NCBI GenBank assembly: GCA_020205615.1
Contig: CM035170.1
Location: 33,480,123 to 33,544,122, forward strand
DNA length: 64,000 nt
Origin: Panax quinquefolius
Taxonomy: Eukaryota; Streptophyta; Magnoliopsida; Apiales; Araliaceae
Direction: 5' to 3'
The translations under genes were made by a program, and so were the position numbers. Positions 47,399-57,338 of the stretch are shown here, piece after piece. Numbering within the stretch: the first letter of the stretch is position 1; each line of letters opens with the position of its first letter. The notes below the pieces were generated by a model. It made no database searches. It was given only the letters and a program-made list of their open reading frames with translations, and was not told the DNA's origin.

Positions 47399-47894
47399 CT
47401 CACCCTCAACATCTATAGACCACCACTCTATTCCCTCGCTATCCCCCGCTCGACCCAGCTACACCTTTATTACCTGAAAGGAATTGTGAAACAAAAGGGT
47501 GAGCACAACTAGCTCAGTAAAGAATATTATGACTAAAGATAAATAAATTATCAATAGTCTTCATCAGTAATAAATCAGAGATTTAGAACATATGGTAGAT
47601 GATAAAACTTTTCAACCATAGTTGCGTGGAATGAGCAATCCATTAGAAGAGTCAAATAGACTATAAAGTCTATTGTCTTCTCCATGTTTAAAATCCACCA
47701 ACAATGTTTTATCCTCGTAACATCAATCAACAATTCCTCGCCCACAATCACGTGTATAACCTCATAATCGTAATTGTAGTTCTAAATTCCTTTCCTCATC
47801 CAAGACAAAGATAATTTTCATCACTTGTCTTTTACGAAACATCAAAGATCATGGTTATACCAAATCACAGCCTCTGCTCATAATCATACTAATA

Positions 47895-48370
47895 AATTCA
47901 TCTTTGCACCACGGGCCAAAGATATTCATCAACAGTTCATCTTTTTACACTACAAAGCAAAGATATTCAACAACGGGTCATCTTTGCATTACAAGCCAAA
48001 GATATTCATCAATAATTCATCTTTGCACTACAAAGCAAAGATATTCAACAACAAAGTCATCTTTGCATTACGAGCAAAAGATATTCATCAATAATTCATC
48101 TTTGCCTTCACCATTTAAAGATATTCAACAACAAAGTCATCTTTGCATTACGAGCAAAAGATATTCATCAATAATTCATCTTTGCATTCTTGGCTAAAGA
48201 TATTCAACAACAGTCATCTTTGCATTACGAGCAAAAGATATTCATCAATAATTCATCTTTGCACCATCGGCTAAAGATATTCATCAGTTGGTCATGTTCA
48301 TTTAAACACTGCTCATCTTTGCACCACTGAGCCAAAGATATTCTTCGAAATCATTCATCTTTGCATTGAT
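47895..48370 (-). repeat. Stem-loop tandem array, A2 3' LTR (11 units)
   Basis: Eleven units of about 38-40 bp. Each has ATCTTTG, a 6-10 base loop, then CAAAGAT (or TAAAGAT, AAAAGAT) and a short linker. Units alternate between a CACTACAAAG-type and a CATTACGAG-type loop, giving a higher-order period of about 78 bp. Each unit can form a stem of about 7 bp in DNA or RNA. Confidence 0.8.
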
Positions 48371-50194
48371 TTTATCCACGCCCAAAAATACCTCAAAATA
48401 ATCATAGTGGTGTAAAATTCAAGAATGATCAAAACATGGATACAATCAAAGCTAGTATCCAAAATAGATATTTTAGATTTAAAAGAAAATTTTTCATTTT
48501 TTAAATTGAATAGTGCCGTATTCGTGAATAGTGTCAGATACGTGAATAAAGGCTTAGTATCGTGAATAGTAACTCACACCAAAAGATAGAAATTCCACAA
48601 AAAACATCTTCACGCTTCATGAATAGTACTCGTGAATAGTAATCGTGAATAGTAACTCATGAATAGTAACTCATGAATAGTAACTCATGAATAGTAATCC
48701 CATACATGAAAAAGTTCCAAATTTGATAAAAGTTCCAACTAATATTTCAAAGATAATGATATTGAAGAAATAATATCATCCGAGAAGAAAATAACATCCT
48801 TACCTCGAAAGACGACTTTAGTTGAAACACCGGATATAGTTTGAAGGAACTTGCAACTGCCTAACAATACTCAAAGTATACTCAAAATACTCACAAGAAT
48901 ACGCCGATAATATAGAGAGAGAAAGAGAGAAAACTTGTTTACGGTGTGATTTTCAATTCTAACTTAGCCCTCATTTATAGGAAAATGTTAGCTTGTAGAA
49001 GCAAGGACTTAACTCGCAACCCGATGGCTTTACTCGCTACTATTCCACCCACCAAAAATCAGCCATCTTCCCTAACAACCAAGAGTGGGGCCCACTCAAT
49101 TCTAGAATTTTCCACTAAAACCTAATTTCCCAATCGATTACCTCTTAAAATTCATAACAAATCATACGCTCATTTTTAACGGTTCAAAATTTGTGGACAT
49201 ATACTCAACTTATATATGTATAACATATCCAAAAATTACAACGATCCAACAAATGGATTAAATATTATAACTCACACAATAAAGTCAATAATAACACCGA
49301 TTTGATCTTTTAATACCTCCAATCCGACAAAATACAAATAAAACATCTCAGCATTAATTCCTTCATTAATAACCACATAAATAAATCCATCATTTATATT
49401 CATATAAAATAAATATTTCCTTATCATATGAATCAATAATTAATTATTCACAAATAATATTATAGAATCACATTTATGACAACCAGGCTGTTCCCAGGAA
49501 AGAGGGGGCTTTCCAATAAGAATTTCTCCTTACTGGCGCGCAATTAGGTGACCAAACCTCTCCTTATGTAACTTTCTAGACATTGCCAATAGTGCTATCT
49601 AATAATATTATTCGAATAATATGAATTATTGATCTGATAATGGGAAATACTGTGCAGTGACAATTATTGAACAATAATAATATAAAATTTCAACGTAGCA
49701 ATTATTGAATCAATAAATAAAAATATTGAATAAAGAATTTACCGTAATAATTATTGAGTAGTGCCTTTTCTATGTAAGGATCAATAATTCAAAAATATCG
49801 TAAAAAACCGTAACTCGTGCAAACACGCATATTCATCGTATTTTAACCATCTCGGTATTCCAACGATGTTAATTGGTAACGATTACGCTCGTTATTTATA
49901 AAAACTTAATTTTGTCGTTTTCTTCATCCGACAGCGGTATTACATTATATGGGCCCACAAATGATCTGCCGGTTGCATTTAATATTCTCAAGCTGTAAAG
50001 AATATTCCACGACCAAACGAATATTCCCAAACAACAATGAATACTTTATACCCCTCTTGTATTTTGAAAAAAAATTTCATATATCACCCTTAACTTTAAC
50101 TTTTATCAATTTAACCATTTCTTGAATAGAAAAATTGAATACTTTATTTCATAAAATTCGGTCTTACAATCCCCTCCTTATGAAATTTCGTCCT

Positions 50195-50311
50195 CTAAAT
50201 TTTTTGTACTGGTATTTCAAAGAGTTGAGAATACCTTGCTTTCATTTCGATTCCATCTTCCCCCGTCATCATGATTTCTCCATTGCTCATCTTCTTTATT
50301 TTGGATGTCAT
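50195..50311 (-). pseudogene. 38-codon remnant ORF of A2
   Basis: From ATG 50311 to TAG 50195, at the position of the gag start in E. It reads MTSKIKKMSNGEIMM and ends in SQLFEIPVQKI, so the first gag codons run into what was the tail of pol. It is what a deletion from gag start to pol end leaves. No function is implied. Confidence 0.5.
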
Positions 50312-50481
50312 TCTAGAATACGACTTCAAAACACGGGTTAATTGAACAAATTAACATATCACATAATATCCCGATATTATGGTGACCAACAATTAAGCTT
50401 AGGTAGGACACACTAGCTTAAAGATTTACTCATCTCTCCCTCCTAGTTCTATTCCCCGATCTCCGCCAGAGATCATATCCT

Positions 50482-50495
50482 AAGCTCGATACCAA
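50482..50495 (-). promoter_or_regulatory. Primer-binding site of A2
   Basis: On minus TTGGTATCGAGCTT, one base after the LTR end GGTTGTCACA. Met-initiator type. Confidence 0.8.
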
Positions 50496-50496
50496 A

Positions 50497-53400
50497 TGTG
50501 ACAACCCCAAAATAGGTTCATTCCATCCAACCCATTCGAAGTGCCAAATATATGGTACGAAAAACAACTACAACTTTATTACAACAATTGTCGTGCAAAA
50601 TATAACAACACATATCTTTGTGAGTTTGGATACAAATATATACCAATCAGAAGACGTCACAATGACACCTTACATAAAGGTATAGTCAAAAGCTGCTTTT
50701 AGAAATTAGAATCTTTGGGAAGTGCTCAAGGAAACCTTCATACATGGGAGGCCATGCTTTTAGGTTATGGTAGATATCATATGGCCACGTAATTATCCTT
50801 GGTTGACCCAATAAACCCCAAAGAAAAATGAGAAGATTACTATCATATTCTTTCCAATGGTGAGTCTTCTCTTGACATATCATTATCTCCACATGCTCTC
50901 TAATTGGGTATTATACTCCAAACAAACACCAAGATTATATAGGTAGTGCTTGTAAATATACTCAAAGTGGATGAGCACAACCATGTCTTAAGATAACACG
51001 AGGTTGTATGTCATTAGACATCTTGTATGATAGTGACAAAACACCCTTCCAAGTTAAATTCACCTCACCCTCAACATCTATAGACCACCACTCTATTCCT
51101 CGCTATCCCCGCGCCGACCCGGCTACACCTTTATTACCCGAAAGGAATTGTGAAACAAAAGGGTGAGCACAACTAGCTCAGTAAAGAATATTATGACTAA
51201 AGATAAATAAATTATCAATAGTCTTCATCAGTAATAAATCAGAGATTTAGAACATATGGTAGATGATAAAACTTTTTCAACCATAGTTGCGTGAATGAGC
51301 AATCCATTAGAAGAGTCAAATAGACTATAAAGTCTATTGTCTTTTCCATGTTAAAAATCCACCAACAATGTTTTATCCTCAGTAACATCAATCAACAATT
51401 CCTCGCCCACAATCACGTGTATAACTCATAATCGTAATTGTAGTTCTAAATTCCTTTCCTCATCCAAGACAAAGATAATTTTCATCACTTGTCTTTACTC
51501 GAAACATCAAAGATCATGGTTATACCAAATCACAGTTCTGTTCATAATCATACTAATAAATTCATCTTGCACCACGGCCAAAGATATTCATCAACAGTTC
51601 ATCTTTACACTACAAAGCTAAAGATATTCAACAACGGGTCATCTTTGCATTACAAGCCAAAGATATTCATCAATAATTCATCTTTGACTACAAAGCTAAA
51701 AGATATTCAACAACAGTCATCTTTGCATTACGAGCAAAAGATATTCATCAATAATTCATCTTTGCACTCACCGGCTAAAGATATTCAACAACAAAGTCAT
51801 CTTTGCATTTGAGCAAAAGATATTCATCAATAATTCATCTTTGCACCATTGGCTAAAGATATTCAACAACAGTCATCTTTGCATTACGAGCAAAAGATAT
51901 TCATCAATAATTCATCTTTGCACTCATCAACAAAGATATTCATCAGTTAGTCATGTTCATTTAAACACTGTTCATCTTTGCACTACAAAGCCAAAGATAT
52001 TCTTCGTAAATCATTCATCTTTGCATTGATTTTATCCACGTCCAAAAATACCTCAAAATAATCATAGTGGTGTAAAATTCAAGAATGATCAAAACATGGA
52101 TACAATCAAAGCTAGTATCCAAAATAGATATTTTAGATTTAAAAGAAAATTTTCATTTTTTAGGTGAATAGTGCCGTATTCGTGAATAATAGTCAGATAT
52201 CGTGAATAAGGCCAGTATACGTGAATAGTAACTCACACCAAAAGATAGAAATTCCACAAAAACATCTTCACGCTTCATGAATAGTACTCGTGAATAGTAA
52301 CTCGTGAATAGTAACTCATGAATAGTAACTCGTGAATAGTAACTCATGAATAGTAATCCCGGATATGAAAAAGTTCCAAATTTGATAAAAGTTCCAACCA
52401 ATATTTCAAAGATAATGATATTGAAGAAATAATATCATCCGAGAAGAAAATAACATCCCTTACCTCGAAAAGACAAGATTTAGTTGAAACACCTGGATAT
52501 AGTCTTTGAAGGGAACTTGCACTCAATCTAACAATACTCAAAGTATACTCAAAATACTCACAAGAATACGCCGATAATATAGAGAGAAAGAGAAAACTTG
52601 TTTACGGTGTGATTTTCAATTCTAACTTAGCCCTCTATTTATAGGAAAATGTTAAGACGCCAAAGCAGACTTAACACTGCAACTTTGATGGCTTTACACG
52701 CTACTATTCCACCCACAAAAATCAGCCATCTTCCCCAACAACCAAGAGTGGGGCCCACTCAATTCTAGAATTTTCCACCAAAACCTAATTTCCAAATCAT
52801 TACCTCTTAAAATTCATAACAAATCATACGTTCATTTTAACGGTTCAAAATTTGTGGACATATACTCAACTTATATATGTATAACATATCCAAAATTACA
52901 ACGATCCAACGGTCGGATTAAATATTATAACTCACACAATAAAGTACGTAATAACACCGATTTGATCTTTTAATACCTCCAATCCGACAAAATACAAATA
53001 AAACATCTCAAAGATTAATTCCTTCATTAATAACCACATAAATAAATCCATCATTTATATTCATATAAAATAAATATTTCCTTATCATATGAATCAATAA
53101 TTAATTATTCACAAATAATATTATAGAATCACGTTTTATGATGACCAAATTGTTCAGGAAAGAGGGGCTTTCAATAAGAATTTCTCCTCATTTTGCCGTA
53201 ATTAGGTGACCAAACCTCTCCTTAGGCGAGAACTTTCTAGACATTGCCAATAGTGCTATCTAATAATATTATTGAATAATATGAATTATTGATCGATAAT
53301 GGGAAATCTTTGTGCGATGACAATTATTGAACAATAATAATATAAAATTTCAACGTAGCAATTATTGAATCGATAAATAAAAATATTGAGCAATAATTAC

Positions 53401-53836
53401 CGTAATAATTATTGAGTAGTGCCTTCTTATGTAAGGATCGATAATTCAAAAATATGTAAAAGCGGTAGTGTTCTTATGTGCAAACACGCGTATTCATTGT
53501 ATTTTAACCATCGAATTATTCAACACGATGTTAATTCTTAACGATTACGCCCGTTATTTATAAAAACTTAATTTTGTCGTTTTCTTCATAAAGAAATGAG
53601 TTATTACATTATGGGCCCACAAATGATCATGGCTAGGTAAATGCGAATATTCTCAAACGAGAAAGAATATTCCACGACCAAACGAATATTCCCCGACAAC
53701 AATGAATACTTTATACCCCCTTGCGTATTTTGAAAAAAAATTTCATATATCACCCTTAACTTTAACTTTTATCAATTTAACCATTTACTGAATAGAAAAA
53801 TTGAATACTTTATTTCATAAAATTCGGGGTCTTACA
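50497..53836 (-). repeat. A2 5' LTR
   Basis: TGTGACAACCCCAAAATAGG to TTCGGGGTCTTACA, collinear with 46830-50168. It has an 11-unit stem-loop array at 51555-52025, GAATAGTAAC repeats at 52165-52360, TATA on minus near 52635, the U3 hairpin region near 53165, and GAATATTC motifs at about 53645-53695. It differs from its partner by transitions and by many 1-3 base indels. Confidence 0.92.
51555..52025 (-). repeat. Stem-loop tandem array, A2 5' LTR (11 units)
   Basis: Same 11 units in the same order as 47895-48370, so the array was already complete when A2 inserted. Loop sequences differ by small indels between the two copies while the ATCTTTG and AAAGAT arms are largely kept. Confidence 0.8.
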
Positions 53837-53841
53837 AAACC

Positions 53842-54399
53842 ATGTTGACCGGCATTGACCGAGCATTTCTGGGTAACCCAGATTTTCCCAGAAAGGGCCT
53901 GACAACTTATTTGCAACCTCAGATCTTGCAGGTTTTGTGTGTTATGAGTTTATTGTTGCAACCATGTTGTAGTATATTAGTTTAACTTTCGATCCATGCT
54001 TTTAGTACCTCTAGATATCAAATGTGAAGGATTTGGTGGCTGGTCAAAGAAGGTCAGACGTTCATGAAACCGGCATGGATATACTTTTTGTAATGTTTTT
54101 ATGGTGATTTTAAGTATTATATCTCTTCACTTGCATGATGGCTACTCACTGCAAGCATTAAATCACAAAAATATTATACGGATTGCAAGTTGTGAAAACC
54201 CAAAGTAGGCCAGTCGTACTGTTCTTCATTTCTGGGCAACCCAGAAATGATGAACAACTCTGACAGCCCCTTTGAAGGCTTAGATCTCCTTAGTTATATG
54301 TTGTATGATCATGTTTGTTCTTGAATCATGTAGTCTTACACTATCACTACAAGATCTGCTCAACATCTAGCCCAAAAACATTACAGATTAAGAATTAAA
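53842..54399 (+). mobile_element. Family B LTR (B0), third part
   Basis: Resumes after the AAACC duplication with ATGTTGACCGGCATTGACC. It carries the B-type hairpins (around 53868-53895 and 54220-54256) seen in the B1 LTRs. It is cut by the start of element E at 54400. Confidence 0.6.
54220..54256. repeat. B-type hairpin in B0
   Basis: Two 17-base arms around the loop CAA: TGTTCTTCATTTCTGGG and CCCAGAAATGATGAACA, one mismatch. Homologous to 15284-15323. Confidence 0.65.
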
Positions 54400-54553
54400 T
54401 GTAAGACCCCAACTTATTATAAATAAAATCAAATTTTCTCTAATTATTATTGTGAATAATAAAGTGTTAATTTGATATAATGCTTTGGTTATGGGTGAAA
54501 TGTGCAAATTTTGCAAAATAAACAAGTGTTATAAAATATTCATTGTTGTCGGG

Positions 54554-54599
54554 GAATATTCGTTTGGTTGTGGAATATTCTTTCTGTTGGGGAATATTC
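54554..54599 (+). promoter_or_regulatory. Three GAATATTC motifs (heat-shock-element-like)
   Basis: GAATATTC at 54554-54561, 54573-54580 and 54592-54599, each 19 bp apart. GAAnnTTC is the two-unit core of plant heat-shock elements. Similar triplets stand near the start of other family A LTRs (for example 20265-20310, 38190-38240, 49980-50030, 53645-53695 and 59925-59980). Binding is inferred, not shown. Confidence 0.5.
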
Positions 54600-55618
54600 G
54601 CATTTATGCACCTTGACCATTTGTGGGCCCCATAACGGATAACGGTCGGATGAAAAAATGACAAATTTGAGTTTTTACAAATAATCTGCAGTAGTTGTTA
54701 CCATTAACACCGTTGAATAATTAGATGGTTAAAATATATGAATACGCTGGATGCATAAAGAATATTACCTGATTTTTTTGCATGATTTTTGAATTATTGA
54801 TTCTTACATAAGAAGGCACTACTCAATAATTGTTACTGAAGAATTATCGCTCAATATTTTATTTTATTGGTTCAATAATTCTTTGCGTTGATATTTTATA
54901 TTATTGTTGTTTCAATAATTGTCACTTTGCGATTTTCCATTATCTCGGATCAATAATTCATATTATTTGAATAATATTATGAGATAGCATTATTGGCAAT
55001 GTCTAGAAAGTTCTGTCAAGGAGAGGTTTGGTCACCTAATTGCGCGCCAGTAAGGAGAAATCCTTATCGGAAAGCCCCCTTTTTCCTGAGAACGGCCTGG
55101 TTGTCAAGATTGTGATTCTATAATATTATTTGTGAATAATTAATTATTGATTTTTATGATAAGAAAATATTTATTTTATGTGGATATAATTGATAGATAT
55201 ATTTATTTTAGGTGGATATAATTGAAGGAATTAACGTTGAGGTGTTTTTTGTCGGAATTGAGGTATTAAAAATTAAATCACTGTTCTTGAGATATATTGT
55301 GTGAGTTATAATTTTTAATCTGACCGTTGGATCGTTGTGATTTTTAGATATGTTATATATATATATAAGTTGAGTATATGTCCACAAATTTCAAACCATT
55401 AAAAATGAACATATAATTTGTTATGCATTTTAAGAGGTGACTGATTCGAAAATTAGGTTTATAAATGATTTCGGTGGAAAATTCTAGAATTGAGTGGGCC
55501 CCACTTATGGTTGGTGAAGAAATGTGCTGAATTTTATTTCAAATATGGTGGGTGGCAATAGTAACAGGTAAAACCATTAGGTAGCAGGTCAAGTCTTCTT
55601 CGGCGTGCTAACATTTTC

Positions 55619-55628
55619 CTATAAATAG
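55619..55628 (+). promoter_or_regulatory. TATA box of element E
   Basis: CTATAAATAG followed by AGGGCTAAG, conserved in all family A LTRs. Confidence 0.7.
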
Positions 55629-56923
55629 AGGGCTAAGTTATAATAGAAAATCACACCAGAAACATAAGCTTTCTCTCTTTCTCTCTCTATATTATCGAGT
55701 GTATTTTGTGAGTATTTAGATACTTTGTGAGTTTCTATTAATCAGTGCAAGTTTCCTTCAAATTTTATACCGATATTAGATCGTAAATCTTGTTATTTTG
55801 AGGTAAGGGATGTTATTTTCTTCGTAAATGATATTATTTCTTTCGATATCATTATACCAAAATATTGGTCTAAAATTTTTATCAAATTTGGAACTTTTTG
55901 TGTCCGGGTTACTATTCACGATACTTACACTATTCACGATATGCGACATTTATTCACTTAATCTGACTATTTATTCTTAGAAAAATGAAATTTTCTCCCT
56001 TTTGTCTAAGATGTCTATTATGGGTACTAACTTTGATTATATCTATGTTTTGATCTTTATTCTTGAATTTTGCTTCAAAATTGGTTATTATGGAGTATTA
56101 TTGATCTTGGATAAACTGTAATACGAATCTCTAATATTTATTATTTTGTTTCACTGGATTCGTTCCTTTAAAATATTTTTCATCATCCTCAGTCCTAAAT
56201 GATGATATTACTGAATATCGTTTGCCTGTAGTGCAAAGATCAATGATTACCTAATGAATATCTTTGGCTCGTAGTGCAAAGATGAACAGGTGTTGAGATG
56301 AACATGACCAACTGGTGATACAAATGAATATCTTTGGCCTGTAGTTCAAAGATGAATATTTGATTCAAGATTTATATTGATTGATGTTACAGGGATAAAA
56401 TATTGATGATGGACTTTTAAATCTTAGAAGTTAGTGGAATTCTTTCTCTACTTGACTCTTCTAATGGATTGTTGTTTCCGTTGCAGTTGTTGATCTAAAT
56501 CTTGTTGTCTATTATATTTTATCAGATTTTTCCCTGTTGAATACTAATGATAAATTGTTGTATATTATCTTAGCCATAATATTCTTTACTGGGCTAGTTG
56601 AGCTCACCCTTTTCCTTTTTGTTCCATTTTTCTTCTCAGGAGGTGAGAACTTAGCAGGAACTAGCCGGGGTATGGAGTGATGGGTCAGGATAGTTGTATT
56701 AGTAGTCCTCACTATTTTGTAAAATAGTGTATCAATGATTGTAATGAGGACTCCATTTGAGTTTGTATATTCTCTATTAGAAAATAGTTGTATTTAAACT
56801 CATAATATATATGTGTTGCCGTATTTTGCACGACAATTGTATTACTGAAGTTGTATTTGTTTATGTACTATGTATTTGGCGACTCAGAATGGGTGATGTA
56901 TACCTATTTCGGGGGCATCATAG

Positions 56924-56936
56924 TTGGTATCAAAGC
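56924..56936 (+). promoter_or_regulatory. Primer-binding site of element E
   Basis: TTGGTATCAAAGC directly after the LTR, the initiator tRNA-Met type, differing at one base from TGGTATCAGAGC. Confidence 0.85.
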
Positions 56937-57108
56937 TTAGGGATGTAATCCCTGGCTGAGATATGAGACAAGAACTAGGATGGGAGAGTCGGGGAATTCC
57001 TTCGCTAGTATGACCTTATTTGTTATTTGGTTGGTCATTCAGAGCATATGGTTAATATGTGATATGTTAATTTGTTAATTAACCCTTGTTTTATGGCAGT
57101 ATTTAAGA

Positions 57109-57338
57109 ATGGCAGTGGGAAATATTAACGATGGAGTGAATGAGACAGTGGAGACACCTTTAATCACCACCCAGGGGAACGTGCAACAGGAAGGCAATAT
57201 TCCTCTTGTAAACAACACTACCGAACAAATGATGAATGATGGGATGTTTAGAAGTTTTTTGTAATTCATGCAAAATCAGACGAGGGAGACTCGTGCACAA
57301 AATACGGGTAGAAATGATAGCAATGCGCGGCTTGTTAC
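57109..57338 (+). pseudogene. gag: Gag of element E, 5' part
   Basis: ATG at 57109 (MAVGNINDGVNETVET), about 185 bp after the PBS. The frame has a TAA at 57262-57264 where CAA is likely, then continues FMQNQTRETRAQN up to ARLVT, where the solo LTR is inserted. The frame resumes correctly at 60132 when the insertion and one GTTAC are ignored, so this and the next gag feature were one gene. The start is chosen by position and by similarity to the A1 gag start. An ATG at 57093 is in another frame and stops quickly. Confidence 0.7.

Larger units (their letters stand above)
46830..50168 (-). repeat. A2 3' LTR
   Basis: TGTGACAACCCCAAAATAGG to AATTCGGTCTTACA. From its right end leftwards (element sense): GAATATTC motifs, U3 hairpin near 49514, TATA near 48972, GAATAGTAAC repeats, stem-loop array (47895-48370), the ORF-bearing block, then the LTR end. 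Confidence 0.92.
50169..50496 (-). other. A2 internal region (328 bp)
   Basis: On minus it contains the PBS at 50482-50495, a leader similar to the E leader at 56937-57108, the position of the gag start codon, and then directly the element's 3' tail with the tract ATAAGGAGGGGAT next to the 3' LTR. Everything between the beginning of gag and the end of pol is missing. Confidence 0.88.
46830..53836 (-). mobile_element. Family A element A2 with miniature internal region
   Basis: Two LTRs of 3339 and 3340 bp flank only 328 bp of internal sequence. The duplication AAACC is at 46825-46829 and 53837-53841. PBS and polypurine tract are both kept, so the ends needed for reverse transcription remain while gag and pol are gone. 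The LTRs are longer than in other family A copies because of a specific block (about 46978-47400 and 50650-51060) and an amplified stem-loop array. Confidence 0.92.
54400..56922 (+). repeat. 5' LTR of element E
   Basis: 2523 bp, from TGTAAGACCCCAACTTATT to CGGGGGCATCATA, where the last CA has become TA. It has three GAATATTC motifs (54554-54599), the U3 hairpin near 55048-55072, TATA at 55619-55628, a candidate splice donor (GAG then GTAAGG at 55803), TACTATTCACG repeats around 55908-55935, stem-loop units (56225-56360), and a candidate acceptor (TTTCCGTTGCAG ending 56486). Confidence 0.88.

Noticed and set aside
47895..48370. CRISPR-like array (short repeats with spacers)
   Set aside because: The spacers are not unique, the repeats are imperfect and palindromic, the array lies inside an LTR of a plant retrotransposon, and it is duplicated in the partner LTR.
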